DNA from: Streptomyces noursei
Lineage (GTDB): Bacteria; Actinomycetota; Actinomycetes; Streptomycetales; Streptomycetaceae
DNA length: 64,000 bases
Direction: 5' to 3'
Assembly: GCF_001646665.1 (NCBI RefSeq)
Contig: NZ_LWBU01000300.1
Span: 1-64,000 of the forward strand
Part shown: one piece after another, positions 1 to 7,901 of the stretch
Position numbering within the stretch: the first letter of the stretch is position 1
Layout of the letters: each line of letters opens with the position of its first letter
The notes under the pieces: generated by a model
The model's input: the letters and a program-made list of their open reading frames with translations, nothing else
What the model was told of the DNA's origin: nothing
The model's database searches: none
Position numbers and translations under genes: made by a program

Positions 1-1
1 C

Positions 2-58
2 GAGCAGATGGAGAAGGACGGCGTCCCGTCGGGAGACCCCGCCGTGACCGTCGGCTGA
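2..58 (+). CDS. C-terminal end of an upstream gene, possibly ispG (partial)
   Basis: An open frame enters from the left edge and ends with TGA at 56-58, giving only the last 18 residues (ending PAVTVG). It lies 23 bp upstream of dxs on the same strand. In Streptomyces hopanoid/isoprenoid blocks, as I recall them, dxs is preceded by ispG, the HMBPP synthase of the MEP pathway, so ispG is the best guess. The visible residues alone cannot prove it. Confidence 0.45.
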   Translation, partial: EQMEKDGVPSGDPAVTVG

Positions 59-81
59 CCGCAGCAGAGAGGGGCCCGAAC

Positions 82-1965
82 GTGACGATTCTCGAGACCA
101 TCCGGGGGCCGCGCGACCTCAAGGCGCTCGACGACACACAGCTCGGCGAACTGGCCGGCGAGATCCGGCAGTTCCTCGTCCACGCCGTCGCCAGGACCGG
201 CGGCCACCTCGGCCCCAACCTGGGCGTCGTGGAACTCACCATCGCCCTCCACCGGGTCTTCGACTCACCCGCCGACCGCATCCTGTGGGACACCGGCCAC
301 CAGAGCTACGTCCACAAACTGCTCACCGGCCGGCAGGACTTCTCCAAGCTCCGCGGCAAGGGCGGCCTCTCCGGCTACCCCTCCCGCGAGGAGTCCGAGC
401 ACGACGTCATCGAGAACTCCCACGCCTCCACCGGGCTCGGCTGGGCCGACGGCCTGGCCAAGGCACGCGACCTGCGCGGCGGGGACGAGCACGTCGTCGC
501 CGTCACCGGCGACGGCGCGCTCACCGGCGGCATGGCGTGGGAGGCCCTCAACAACATCGCGGCCGCCAAGGACCGCCCCCTCATCATCGTCGTCAACGAC
601 AACGAGCGCTCCTACGCGCCCACGATCGGCGGCCTCGCCGGCCACCTCTCCACCCTGCGCACCACCGACGGCTACGAACGGTTCCTCGCCTGGGGCAAGG
701 ACGTCCTCCAGCACACGCCCGTCATCGGGCCGCCGCTGTACGGGTCGCTCCACGGCGCCAAGAAGGGCTTCAAGGACTTCATCGCACCCCAGGGCCTGTT
801 CGAGGACCTGGGCCTGAAGTACGTGGGCCCGATCGACGGGCACGACATCGCGGCCGTGGAGGCGGCGCTGCGCCGCGCGAAACGTTTCCACGGCCCCGTC
901 CTCGTCCACTGCCTGACCCAGAAGGGCCACGGTTACGCGCCCGCGCTGGAGGACGAGGCCGACCGGTTCCACGCCGTCGGCGCCATGGACCCGCTGACCT
1001 GCGCCCCGCTCGCCCCCGCCGCCGGCCCCTCCTGGACGTCCGTGTTCGGCGACGCGCTCGCCGAGATCGGCGCCGAACGGCCGGACGTCGTCGCCCTCAC
1101 CGCCGCGATGCTGCACCCGGTCGGGCTCACCGCGTTCGCCGAGCGGTTCCCCGACCGGGTGTGGGACGTCGGCATCGCCGAGCAGCACGCCGCCGTCTGC
1201 GCGGCCGGGCTCGCGACCGGCGGCCTGCACCCGGTCGTCGCCGTCTACGCCACGTTCCTCAACCGCGCCTTCGACCAGGTGCTCATGGACGTGGCCCTGC
1301 ACCGGTGCGGCGTCACCTTCGTCCTGGACCGGGCAGGCGTCACCGGTGCGGACGGCCCCTCGCACAACGGCGTCTGGGACCTGTCCGTCCTCCAGGCCGT
1401 CCCCGGACTGCGCATCGCCGCCCCGCGCGACGCCGACCAGCTCCGGGCCCAGCTGCGCGAGGCGGTCGACGTGCGGGACGCGCCGACCGTGCTGCGCTTC
1501 CCCAAGGAGTCGGTGGGCCCCTCCGTGCCCGCCGTCGGGCGGATCGGCGGCATGGACGTCCTGCGCCGGGCGGACGGCGCCTCCGACGTGCTGCTGGTGG
1601 CCGTCGGTGTCATGGCGCCCGTCTGCCTCGGGGCGGCCGAGCTGCTGGCGGCGCGCGGCATCGGGTGCACGGTCGTCGACCCGCGCTGGGTCAAGCCCGT
1701 CGACGAGCGGCTGGCCGGCCTCGCGGGCGGCCACCGGCTCGTCGCCGTCGTCGAGGACAACAGCCGCAGCGGCGGGGTGGGCTGGGCGGTCGGGCAGGCG
1801 CTGCGGGACGCCGGGACCGACGTACCGCTGCGGACCTTCGGGATCCCGGAACAGTTCCTGGCGCACGCCAAGCGCGGCGAGGTGCTGGCCGACCTCGGCC
1901 TCACCCCCGTGGAGATCGCGGGACGGATCGGCGCCACGCTGGCAGGCAAGGAGAACGACGTATGA
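82..1965 (+). CDS. dxs: 1-deoxy-D-xylulose-5-phosphate synthase
   Basis: Cytoplasmic, thiamine-diphosphate-dependent enzyme that condenses pyruvate with glyceraldehyde 3-phosphate, the entry step of the MEP isoprenoid pathway. The 627-residue length is normal. The N-terminal half carries the ThDP motif GDGALTGG near residue 155 followed by NDN. The central pyrimidine-binding domain follows (VGIAEQHA near residue 365), then a C-terminal transketolase domain. The start is GTG at 82 behind GAGAGGGG. The stop overlaps the next gene by four bases (ATGA), so the two are translationally coupled. Pairing with an hpnO-like aminotransferase suggests this is the hopanoid-linked dxs copy; a second housekeeping copy elsewhere is common in Streptomyces (inference). 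Confidence 0.95.
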   Translation: MTILETIRGPRDLKALDDTQLGELAGEIRQFLVHAVARTGGHLGPNLGVVELTIALHRVFDSPADRILWDTGHQSYVHKLLTGRQDFSKLRGKGGLSGYPSREESEHDVIENSHASTGLGWADGLAKARDLRGGDEHVVAVTGDGALTGGMAWEALNNIAAAKDRPLIIVVNDNERSYAPTIGGLAGHLSTLRTTDGYERFLAWGKDVLQHTPVIGPPLYGSLHGAKKGFKDFIAPQGLFEDLGLKYVGPIDGHDIAAVEAALRRAKRFHGPVLVHCLTQKGHGYAPALEDEADRFHAVGAMDPLTCAPLAPAAGPSWTSVFGDALAEIGAERPDVVALTAAMLHPVGLTAFAERFPDRVWDVGIAEQHAAVCAAGLATGGLHPVVAVYATFLNRAFDQVLMDVALHRCGVTFVLDRAGVTGADGPSHNGVWDLSVLQAVPGLRIAAPRDADQLRAQLREAVDVRDAPTVLRFPKESVGPSVPAVGRIGGMDVLRRADGASDVLLVAVGVMAPVCLGAAELLAARGIGCTVVDPRWVKPVDERLAGLAGGHRLVAVVEDNSRSGGVGWAVGQALRDAGTDVPLRTFGIPEQFLAHAKRGEVLADLGLTPVEIAGRIGATLAGKENDV

Positions 1966-3347
1966 GCAAGAAGTTCGACCTGGCGGCACTCCTCGCCGAC
2001 CGGGGCGGCGAGGGCTACGAGCTGCACGCCCGCCACCTCAACCCCCAGCTGCCCCGCATGCTCCGCACGATCGGCTTCGACAAGCGCTACGAGAGCGCCG
2101 AGGGCGCCTACTTCCGGGACGCCGACGGCAACGACTACCTCGACATGCTCGCCGGCTTCGGCGTGATGGGCCTGGGCCGGCACCACCCCGTCGTGCGCAA
2201 GGCCCTCCACGACGTCCTCGACGCGGAGCTGCCCGACCTCACCCGCTTCGACTGCCCGCCCCTGCCCGGCCTGCTCGCCGAGAAGCTGCTGACGTACTCG
2301 CCGCACCTGGACAGGGTCTTCTTCTCCAACAGCGGTACGGAGGCGGTGGAGACCGCGCTGAAGTTCGCCCGGTGCGCCACCGGCAGGCCGCGCGTCCTGT
2401 ACTGCTCGCACGCCTTCCACGGGCTGACCACCGGCTCCCTCTCCGTCAACGGGGAGAGCTGCTTCCGCGACGGCTTCGCCCCGCTGCTGCCCGACACGGC
2501 GATCGCGCTGGGCGACCTCGGCGCGCTGGAGCGGGAGCTGCGGCGCGGCGACGTGGCCGCCCTCATCGTCGAGCCGATCCAGGGCAAGGGCGTCCACGAG
2601 GCCCCGCCGGGCTTCCTGCGCGCCGCTCAGGACCTGCTGCACCGGCACAAGGCGCTGCTGATCGCCGACGAGGTGCAGACCGGGCTCGGCCGGACCGGCA
2701 CCTTCTACGGCTACCAGCACGAGGAGGGCGTCGAGCCGGACCTGGTGTGCGTCGCGAAGGCGCTGTCGGGCGGCTACGTGCCGGTCGGGGCCACCCTCGG
2801 CAAGGACTGGATCTTCAAGAAGGTGTACTCGGCGATGGACCGGGTGCTGGTCCACTCCGCCAGCTTCGGGGCGAACGCGCAGGCCATGGCGGCCGGCCTC
2901 GCCGTCCTGTCGGCGCTGGAGGACGAGGAGGTCGTGGCGAACGCCCGGGCGACGGGCGCGCTGCTGAAGTCCCGGCTCGCCGCGCTCGTCGACCGCTACG
3001 AGATGCTGCACGAGGTGCGCGGCCGCGGCCTGATGATCGGCATCGAGTTCGGCCGCCCGTCCTCCCTGGGCCTGCGCAGCCGGTGGACGATGCTCCAGGC
3101 GGCCCGGAAGGGCCTGTTCGCGCAGATGGTCGTGGTCCCGCTGCTGCAACGGCACCGCATCCTCACCCAGGTCTCCGGCGACCGGCTGGAGGTCATCAAG
3201 CTGATCCCGCCGCTGATCATCGGCGAGCGGGAGGTGGACCGCTTCGTGACGGCGTTCACCGACGTCATGGACGAGGCGCACAGCGGTGGCGGCCTGATCT
3301 GGGACTTCGGCCGGACCCTGGTGAAGCAGGCGGTCGCCACCCGCTGA
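1962..3347 (+). CDS. hpnO: class III PLP aminotransferase, hopanoid-cluster type (HpnO-like)
   Basis: A 461-residue fold-type I, class III (ornithine/acetylornithine type) aminotransferase. Visible landmarks are NSGTEAVETALK (phosphate-binding loop, near residue 126), the PLP-ring aspartate in LLIADEVQTGLGR near residue 235, and the Schiff-base lysine in VCVAKALSGGY near residue 265. Members next to dxs in Streptomyces hopanoid loci are thought to aminate the ribosyl-hopane side chain to aminobacteriohopanetriol, as HpnO does. The ATG overlaps the dxs stop. The substrate assignment rests on context, the aminotransferase call on motifs. Confidence 0.8.
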   Translation: MSKKFDLAALLADRGGEGYELHARHLNPQLPRMLRTIGFDKRYESAEGAYFRDADGNDYLDMLAGFGVMGLGRHHPVVRKALHDVLDAELPDLTRFDCPPLPGLLAEKLLTYSPHLDRVFFSNSGTEAVETALKFARCATGRPRVLYCSHAFHGLTTGSLSVNGESCFRDGFAPLLPDTAIALGDLGALERELRRGDVAALIVEPIQGKGVHEAPPGFLRAAQDLLHRHKALLIADEVQTGLGRTGTFYGYQHEEGVEPDLVCVAKALSGGYVPVGATLGKDWIFKKVYSAMDRVLVHSASFGANAQAMAAGLAVLSALEDEEVVANARATGALLKSRLAALVDRYEMLHEVRGRGLMIGIEFGRPSSLGLRSRWTMLQAARKGLFAQMVVVPLLQRHRILTQVSGDRLEVIKLIPPLIIGEREVDRFVTAFTDVMDEAHSGGGLIWDFGRTLVKQAVATR

Positions 3348-3350
3348 CTT

Positions 3351-3385
3351 TTGCCTCCCGGGCAAGAAATTTGCCCCGGGGGAAA
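3351..3385. promoter_or_regulatory. two tandem imperfect palindromes upstream of the XRE-cupin gene
   Basis: TTGCCTCCCGGGCAA (3351-3365) and TTTGCCCCGGGGGAAA (3370-3385) are near-perfect dyads whose centres lie about 20 bp, or two helical turns, apart. They sit just after the hpnO stop and 20 bp before the regulator's ATG, where an autoregulatory operator would be expected. Assignment to the adjacent regulator is inference. Confidence 0.55.
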
Positions 3386-3405
3386 GATGGTGGCGCAATG
3401 GGTGC

Positions 3406-4056
3406 ATGAGCACTCCCGCCGCGGCCTCCGACGGCCCGGGGCCCTCCGGCCCGGGGCCGTCGGACGCGTCCTCCCCGAGTCTGCCGGACGTCGCGCCGCA
3501 GCTGCGCGCCCTGCGGCGGCGCCGCGGTCTCACCCTGGAGGCCGCCGCGCAGCGCGCCGGGCTCTCGCCGGCCCACCTGTCACGGCTGGAGACCGGCCGC
3601 CGCCAGCCCTCGCTGCCGATGCTGCTCGGTCTCGCCCGTGTCTACGGTACGACCGTCTCCGAGCTGCTGGGCGAGGTCCCCGCGGAACGCGACCCCGTCG
3701 TGCGGGGCGGCCGGGCCGAGCCCGCCGAGGCGGACGGCTGGGTCTACCACCAGGCCGGCGGCCCCGGGCGGGCCATGCAGGCACTGCGCGTCCAGGTGCC
3801 GTACGCCACCCGCGCCGACCTCGTCCGCGTCCACCCGGGGGAGGAGTGGCTGTACGTCCTCGACGGACGGGTGCGCCTGGCCCTCGGGGAGGCCGTCCAC
3901 GTGCTGGACCCCGGGGACAGCGCGCACTTCGACTCGCTGACCCCGCACCGTATCGCCGCCGCCACCCGTGGCGGGGCGGAACTGTTGTTCGTCCACACCC
4001 TCATGCAGAGCGCCGCGGCCGACCTGTGCCTCGGTGCGGGCGCCCACCGGCGCTGA
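3406..4056 (+). CDS. XRE-family transcriptional regulator with C-terminal cupin domain
   Basis: A 216-residue two-domain regulator. Residues about 27-82 form a Cro/C1-type helix-turn-helix (LRALRRRRGLTLEAAAQRAG, then SPAHLSRLETGRRQPSLPML). Residues about 125-205 form a cupin barrel (HPGEEWLYVLDGRVRLALG, then GDSAHFDSLTPHR), which usually senses a small ligand or metal. The N-terminal 25 residues are Ser/Pro/Gly-rich. A paired palindrome lies just upstream. A 38-residue membrane protein gene follows after 21 bp. This regulator plus small membrane protein pair recurs downstream of hopanoid genes in Streptomyces, as far as I recall. The ligand and target genes are unknown. Confidence 0.85.
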   Translation: MSTPAAASDGPGPSGPGPSDASSPSLPDVAPQLRALRRRRGLTLEAAAQRAGLSPAHLSRLETGRRQPSLPMLLGLARVYGTTVSELLGEVPAERDPVVRGGRAEPAEADGWVYHQAGGPGRAMQALRVQVPYATRADLVRVHPGEEWLYVLDGRVRLALGEAVHVLDPGDSAHFDSLTPHRIAAATRGGAELLFVHTLMQSAAADLCLGAGAHRR

Positions 4057-4077
4057 CCCCGATCGGAGAGATCGCTC

Positions 4078-4194
4078 ATGTCCTACGAAGGGAAGTTCCC
4101 CAGGGGGCTCGTCGTCCGGCTCTTCGCCTACCTGGTGGCGGGCCACCTCTTCGCGGCCTTCCTCTACCTGCTGTTCGCGCTCGGGGCGAAGTAG
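4078..4194 (+). CDS. 38-aa single-pass membrane protein, DUF6126-like
   Basis: ATG at 4078 follows GGAGAG at the right spacing and reads 38 codons to TAG. The product has a short polar N-terminus (MSYEGKFPRG) and one hydrophobic helix covering about residues 11-36 (VVRLFAYLVAGHLFAAFLYL). It resembles the DUF6126 family, small proteins found directly downstream of XRE-cupin regulators in Streptomyces. Function is unknown. Close coupling to the regulator suggests a partner or sensor role (inference). It ends 4 bp before the convergent phosphatase gene. Confidence 0.75.
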   Translation: MSYEGKFPRGLVVRLFAYLVAGHLFAAFLYLLFALGAK

Positions 4195-4198
4195 GGGC

Positions 4199-5011
4199 TC
4201 AGCCCTCGTCGAGCAGGCGCTCGCGCAGCCGCTCCCTGGTGGCCCCGCTCAGCTTCAGCCCCTCGGTCAGGTAGCGCTCGGTCGAGCCCCAGGTCTCCTC
4301 GATGGTCTCGAAGGCGGCCGCGAGGTAGTCGATGCGGGCCTCGAAGAGCGGGCTGAGCAGCTCCATGACCTCCGGAGACATACCGGCCGGGGAGCTGTCG
4401 CTGCGGCGCACCTTGTACCGGCGGCGCGGGTCGTTGGACTTGAGGTAGTCCTCCTCGATCGCGTCCCGCTCGACGCCGACCGCCAGCAGGGACACCGCGA
4501 TGGACAGGCCCGCGCGGTCCTTGCCGGCCGCGCAGTGCATCAGGGCCGGGACGCTCTCCTCGGCCAGGGCGTGCAGCACCCGGCTGTGCTCGGCGGTGCG
4601 CTCCTTGATGATCATGCGGTACGAGGCCGTCATGCGGGCCGCCGCCTTGCCGTCGTCGAGTATCGCCCGCAGCTGGTCGAGGTCGCCGTCGCGGACCATG
4701 GTCCAGAACTCGGCGCCGTCGGCCGGGTCGGAGAGCGGGATGTTCACGTTCCGCACGCCGGGCAGCTCGACGTCCGGGCCCTCCAGCTTCTGGTCGGCGG
4801 CGTTGCGGAAGTCGAAGATCGTGTGGAGGCCGAGGCCCGCCAGGAACGCCGCGTCCTCGCCCGTCGCGTGCGCGAGGTGGCCGCTGCGGTAGAGCCTGCC
4901 GTGGCGCACCCGCCGGCCGTCCACGGTCGGAAGCCCACCGACGTCACGGAAGTTGCGCACTCCGGTCAGCTCGGGCTCGATCGACGGGACCTGCGGCAGC
5001 TGCTGCGTCAC
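4199..5011 (-). CDS. tyrosine-protein phosphatase (Y_phosphatase3 type)
   Basis: A 270-residue protein with the Cys-based phosphatase signature HCAAGKDRAG near residue 155 (Cys nucleophile, P-loop Arg) and the family N-terminal motifs RNFRDVGG, LYRSGHLA and FDFRN. This type dephosphorylates phosphotyrosine proteins or phosphoinositides. The start chosen is GTG at 5011 because GGAGGAG lies 5 bp upstream. The longer frame to 5092 would add 27 residues with no ribosome site. The gene is convergent with the 38-aa gene. Targets are unknown. Confidence 0.85.
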   Translation of the reverse strand: MTQQLPQVPSIEPELTGVRNFRDVGGLPTVDGRRVRHGRLYRSGHLAHATGEDAAFLAGLGLHTIFDFRNAADQKLEGPDVELPGVRNVNIPLSDPADGAEFWTMVRDGDLDQLRAILDDGKAAARMTASYRMIIKERTAEHSRVLHALAEESVPALMHCAAGKDRAGLSIAVSLLAVGVERDAIEEDYLKSNDPRRRYKVRRSDSSPAGMSPEVMELLSPLFEARIDYLAAAFETIEETWGSTERYLTEGLKLSGATRERLRERLLDEG

Positions 5012-5777
5012 GGGGGCTCCTCCGTGTGTGCGGTCGGCGTCGGCCGCCGACGATGTCGCGGTCCGACGATACGACATTGGTTCGTCGGGCAATCAATCTC
5101 TGTGCGCCTCGCACATGCGTTGCCCTTCCCATGGTCGGGGCCGTTTCGGTGATCGTCTATGTGTGGAGGTCGTACGCCTGATCCGGATGGTGGGGGAGAG
5201 GCGGGCGGGGTGCCCGGACGGGCCGGTGGCGGGGGCTCGGGGGGCCGTGCGCGGGGCAGGCGGCGGGCGCGGGCCCGGCAGGGGGGGCCGAGGCGGAGAA
5301 GGGGCGCCGCGGGTCCCCCGTGCACGGGGGCGCGTGTGCCGGGGCGGGAAGGGGTGGGGGTGGAGGGTGCTCCGGTGCGGTCCGGGGTGGTGCTTCTGTC
5401 CGGATTGGAGATGTTTTGCATTCCCTCGCTTGCGAGGTGGCGCGGACGGCGTTCCGGACAAAAGGGGTGGGTGATTCATGAGAGTCGTAAGGTCTCGTCA
5501 AGGAATGACGGTTCTGTCCGTATTGGCGCATTAGGTATAACCTGCCCCGGCCGTACGGGAGCTGGCGCCGGGTCACGTGAGCAGCGTCATAGCCGTGACC
5601 GTCCGTGGCGGCCCGCGGCCGCCGAATTCCGTGCACGGAACGGGAATTCATGATCCGTAATCCACGGAGGGTGACCGGAATTCCCCGGCCGTCACACTGC
5701 CGGGAATGCCGGTGCCAAAGTGGCGGCTTGTTCCCGCCGACCCGGCTCGCTTACGGTCACGGCAATCCGGCCGGACC
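5012..5777. other. gene-poor intergenic region with a candidate promoter
   Basis: No convincing gene is seen here. The first half is strongly G-rich (about 5170-5370). A perfect CCTCGC-TT-GCGAGG hairpin lies near 5433. A promoter-like pair TTCTGT (5512-5517) and TATAAC (5536-5541) with 18-bp spacing points towards the peptidase gene. It would give a transcript leader of about 400 nt that contains the riboswitch below. Confidence 0.4.
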
Positions 5778-5945
5778 GCCGAATCCTGCCACCGGTCGGA
5801 ATTCGTACCCACCCACGCGTGGCAGGAGCGGGGGACCCAGGTAAGTCGCCGGACCGGAATTCCGGGACGGCTCGGGGTGAAGTCGCGTCAAGGCGCGGCC
5901 GGGCAACTCCAGTCCGAACCCGACAGCTCACCTCGCAGGCGCCGG
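5778..5945 (+). promoter_or_regulatory. ydaO/yuaA-type c-di-AMP riboswitch in the leader of the M23 peptidase gene
   Basis: The leader has the conserved blocks of the ydaO class in the correct order: GCCGAATCCTGCC (5778-5790), GGCAGGAGCGGGGGACCCAG (5821-5840), GGGGTGAAG (5874-5882) and CCGAACCCGACAGCTCACCT (5914-5933). It ends 14 bp before the start codon. In Streptomyces this riboswitch precedes resuscitation-promoting factor and cell-wall hydrolase genes, and c-di-AMP binding turns expression off. A LysM/M23 gene downstream fits exactly. Pairing boundaries are approximate because I did not compute a fold. Confidence 0.88.
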
Positions 5946-5958
5946 AGAGGAAAACGCC

Positions 5959-6867
5959 ATGCCCGCGAAGGGTAAGCACCGCCGTCCCAAGTCCAACTCC
6001 ATCACGCGTGGTTTCGTCGCCGCCGGCACGGGTGGCGCGGCCATCGCCCTCCCGCTGCTCGGTGCCACCGGCGCGCACGCCGCCGCCCCGGCCGCCCCGC
6101 AGCAGGCCGTGACCGCCGCGGTCACCGCCGTCGAGGCGGCCCCGGCCGCCGCCGCCCCGCAGAAGACCGCGCCGCGCACCTACACGGTCGTCGCGGGCGA
6201 CTACCTCTCCAAGATCGCCAAGAACAAGAACGTCAAGGGCGGCTGGCAGAAGCTCTACAAGGACAACCGCCAGGTCATCGGCGAGGACCCGTCGCTGATC
6301 CTCCCGGGCATGAAGCTCACCCTCGGTGCCAAGTCCTCGGCCGCCCCGGCGAAGGCCGCGCCCGCCGAGCGGAAGGCCGACGACAGCCGCAGCGAGAGCC
6401 GCGCCTCGCGCTCCGCCGCCAAGGCCGAGGCCCCCGCCCAGTCCGCCCCGAAGACCAGCGGCTCCGGCTTCACCGCCCCGGTCGACGCCGGCGTCACCAC
6501 CCCCTACCGCGCCTCCGGCTCCAGCTGGTCCTCCGGCTACCACACGGGCGTCGACTTCTCCGCCTCCTCCGGCACGACCGTCAAGGCCGTCGGCCCCGGC
6601 ACCGTCGTCTCGGCCGGCTGGAGCGGCGCCTACGGCAACGAGGTCGTCATCCAGCACACCGACGGCACCTACTCGCAGTACGCCCACCTCTCCTCGCTGT
6701 CCGTCTCCTCCGGGCAGTCCGTGAGCGGTGGCCAGCAGATCGGCCTGTCCGGCTCCACCGGCAACTCCACCGGCCCGCACCTGCACTTCGAGATCCGGAC
6801 CAGCCCCAACTACGGCTCGGACATCGACCCGCTGGCGTACCTGCGCCAGCACGGCGTCTCCATCTGA
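5959..6867 (+). CDS. secreted LysM + M23 metallopeptidase (cell-wall endopeptidase)
   Basis: A 302-residue exported peptidoglycan hydrolase. Residues 1-53 are a signal region (basic start, helix GFVAAGTGGAAIALPLLGAT, Ala-rich cleavage zone). A LysM domain follows at about 74-118 (YTVVAGDYLSKIA, then LILPGMKLTL), then an Ala/Ser/Glu linker. The M23 zinc domain spans about 172-300 with HTGVDF and GPHLHFEIR ligands. It should cleave peptide cross-bridges outside the membrane. The ATG at 5959 is preceded by GGAGAGG. The c-di-AMP riboswitch in its leader links its expression to wall or osmotic state. Confidence 0.93.
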   Translation: MPAKGKHRRPKSNSITRGFVAAGTGGAAIALPLLGATGAHAAAPAAPQQAVTAAVTAVEAAPAAAAPQKTAPRTYTVVAGDYLSKIAKNKNVKGGWQKLYKDNRQVIGEDPSLILPGMKLTLGAKSSAAPAKAAPAERKADDSRSESRASRSAAKAEAPAQSAPKTSGSGFTAPVDAGVTTPYRASGSSWSSGYHTGVDFSASSGTTVKAVGPGTVVSAGWSGAYGNEVVIQHTDGTYSQYAHLSSLSVSSGQSVSGGQQIGLSGSTGNSTGPHLHFEIRTSPNYGSDIDPLAYLRQHGVSI

Positions 6868-6888
6868 CGCCTCCGCGCACGCGCGTTC

Positions 6889-6915
6889 GCCCGGCACCGC
6901 CCCCCGGTGCCGGGC
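6889..6915 (+). terminator. stem-loop terminator after the M23 peptidase
   Basis: GCCCGGCACC (6889-6898) pairs perfectly with GGTGCCGGGC (6906-6915) around a 7-base loop, 21 bp after the stop codon. There is no U-tract, which is usual for Streptomyces terminators. Confidence 0.65.
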
Positions 6916-7024
6916 GCAGCCGTATTCCGGCTTGGGGGAATCTTGACCGGTGGCAAACATCACGCCCCGTCAACCCCTCCTTACGGTCGCGTAAGTCACA
7001 TCTCCGGGTGAAGGATGTGCTCCC

Positions 7025-7819
7025 GTGGCAGACGATTCGACATTCAGAGACAGTGACGTATTCGGGTCGTACGCGGCGATCGGTGACAGCTTCACCGAGG
7101 GCGTCGGAGACCCTGGCCCCGACGGAACGTTCGTCGGCTGGGCGGACCGCCTCGCGGTGCTGCTCGCCGACCGGCTGCCGGAGCCCGACGAGTTCCGGTA
7201 CGCCAACCTCGCCGTACGCGGGCGCCTCCTCGACCAGATCGTGGAGGAGCAGGTCCCGCGGGCCAAGGAACTCGCCCCCGACCTGGTGACCTTCTGCGCG
7301 GGCGGCAACGACATCATCCGGCCCGGCAGCGACCCCGACGACGTGGCCGAGCGCTTCGAGCGCGCCGTCGCCGACCTGACGTCCGTGGTCGGCACGGTCC
7401 TGGTGACGACCGGCTTCGACACGCGGGCCATGCCCGTGCTGCGCCGGCTGCGCGGCAAGATCGCCACGTACAACGGGCACGTGCGCGCCGTCGCCGACCG
7501 CTACGGCTGCCCGGTGCTGGACCTGTGGTCGCTCAGGACCGTGCAGGACATGCGCGCGTGGGACGGCGACCGGCTGCACCTGTCACCCGAGGGCCACACC
7601 CGGGTGGCCCTGCGGGCCGGGCAGGTCCTGGGCGTCGACGTCCCGGCCGACCCCGACCAGCCCTGGCCGCCGCTGCCGCCGCGCGGCACCCTCGAGGTGC
7701 GCCGGGACGACATCCACTGGGCCCGGGAGTACCTGGTGCCGTGGATCGGCCGCCGGCTGCGCGGCGAGTCGTCCGGCGACCACATCTCGGCCAAGCGGCC
7801 GGACCTGCTGCCGCTGTAG
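7025..7819 (+). CDS. SGNH/GDSL-family hydrolase
   Basis: A 264-residue cytoplasmic-looking esterase/lipase of the SGNH fold. Block I is AAIGDSFTEGVGD (catalytic Ser near residue 24). The Gly block lies near residue 65, the Asn block is CAGGNDI near residue 97, and the C-terminal Asp-x-x-His is DRLHLSPEGH near residue 185. No signal peptide is visible. The GTG start at 7025 has only a weak ribosome site; an internal start would remove block I, so this start is kept. Substrate unknown. Confidence 0.88.
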   Translation: MADDSTFRDSDVFGSYAAIGDSFTEGVGDPGPDGTFVGWADRLAVLLADRLPEPDEFRYANLAVRGRLLDQIVEEQVPRAKELAPDLVTFCAGGNDIIRPGSDPDDVAERFERAVADLTSVVGTVLVTTGFDTRAMPVLRRLRGKIATYNGHVRAVADRYGCPVLDLWSLRTVQDMRAWDGDRLHLSPEGHTRVALRAGQVLGVDVPADPDQPWPPLPPRGTLEVRRDDIHWAREYLVPWIGRRLRGESSGDHISAKRPDLLPL

Positions 7820-7834
7820 GGCACGGCCGCCGCG

Positions 7835-7888
7835 GGGGCACGGCCCTGGTGGGGCACGGCCCTGGTGGGACACGCCCTCGTGGGACAG
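7835..7888. repeat. short tandem repeat, 16-bp unit
   Basis: GGGGCACGGCCCTGGT occurs twice back to back (7835-7850, 7851-7866), followed by a degenerate third copy (7867-7881) and a partial fourth. It sits between the convergent SGNH and TetR genes. No coding or regulatory role is evident. Confidence 0.7.
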
Positions 7889-7901
7889 GACCGCCGGAGG
7901 G

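Noticed and set aside
285..1961. Upstream extension of the hpnO-like aminotransferase frame through dxs
   Set aside because: Low-complexity Arg/Pro translation; ATG 1962 with coupled ATGA overlap is the natural start.
265..1989. Long reverse-strand frames opposite dxs and many other genes
   Set aside because: They are shadow frames produced by high third-position GC; translations are Arg/Gly/Pro-rich without domain motifs, and the opposite strand holds clear enzymes.
5433..5446. CCTCGCTTGCGAGG hairpin as a terminator for the phosphatase or another gene
   Set aside because: It lies upstream of the minus-strand phosphatase gene, not after any stop codon, and has only six base pairs with a two-base loop.
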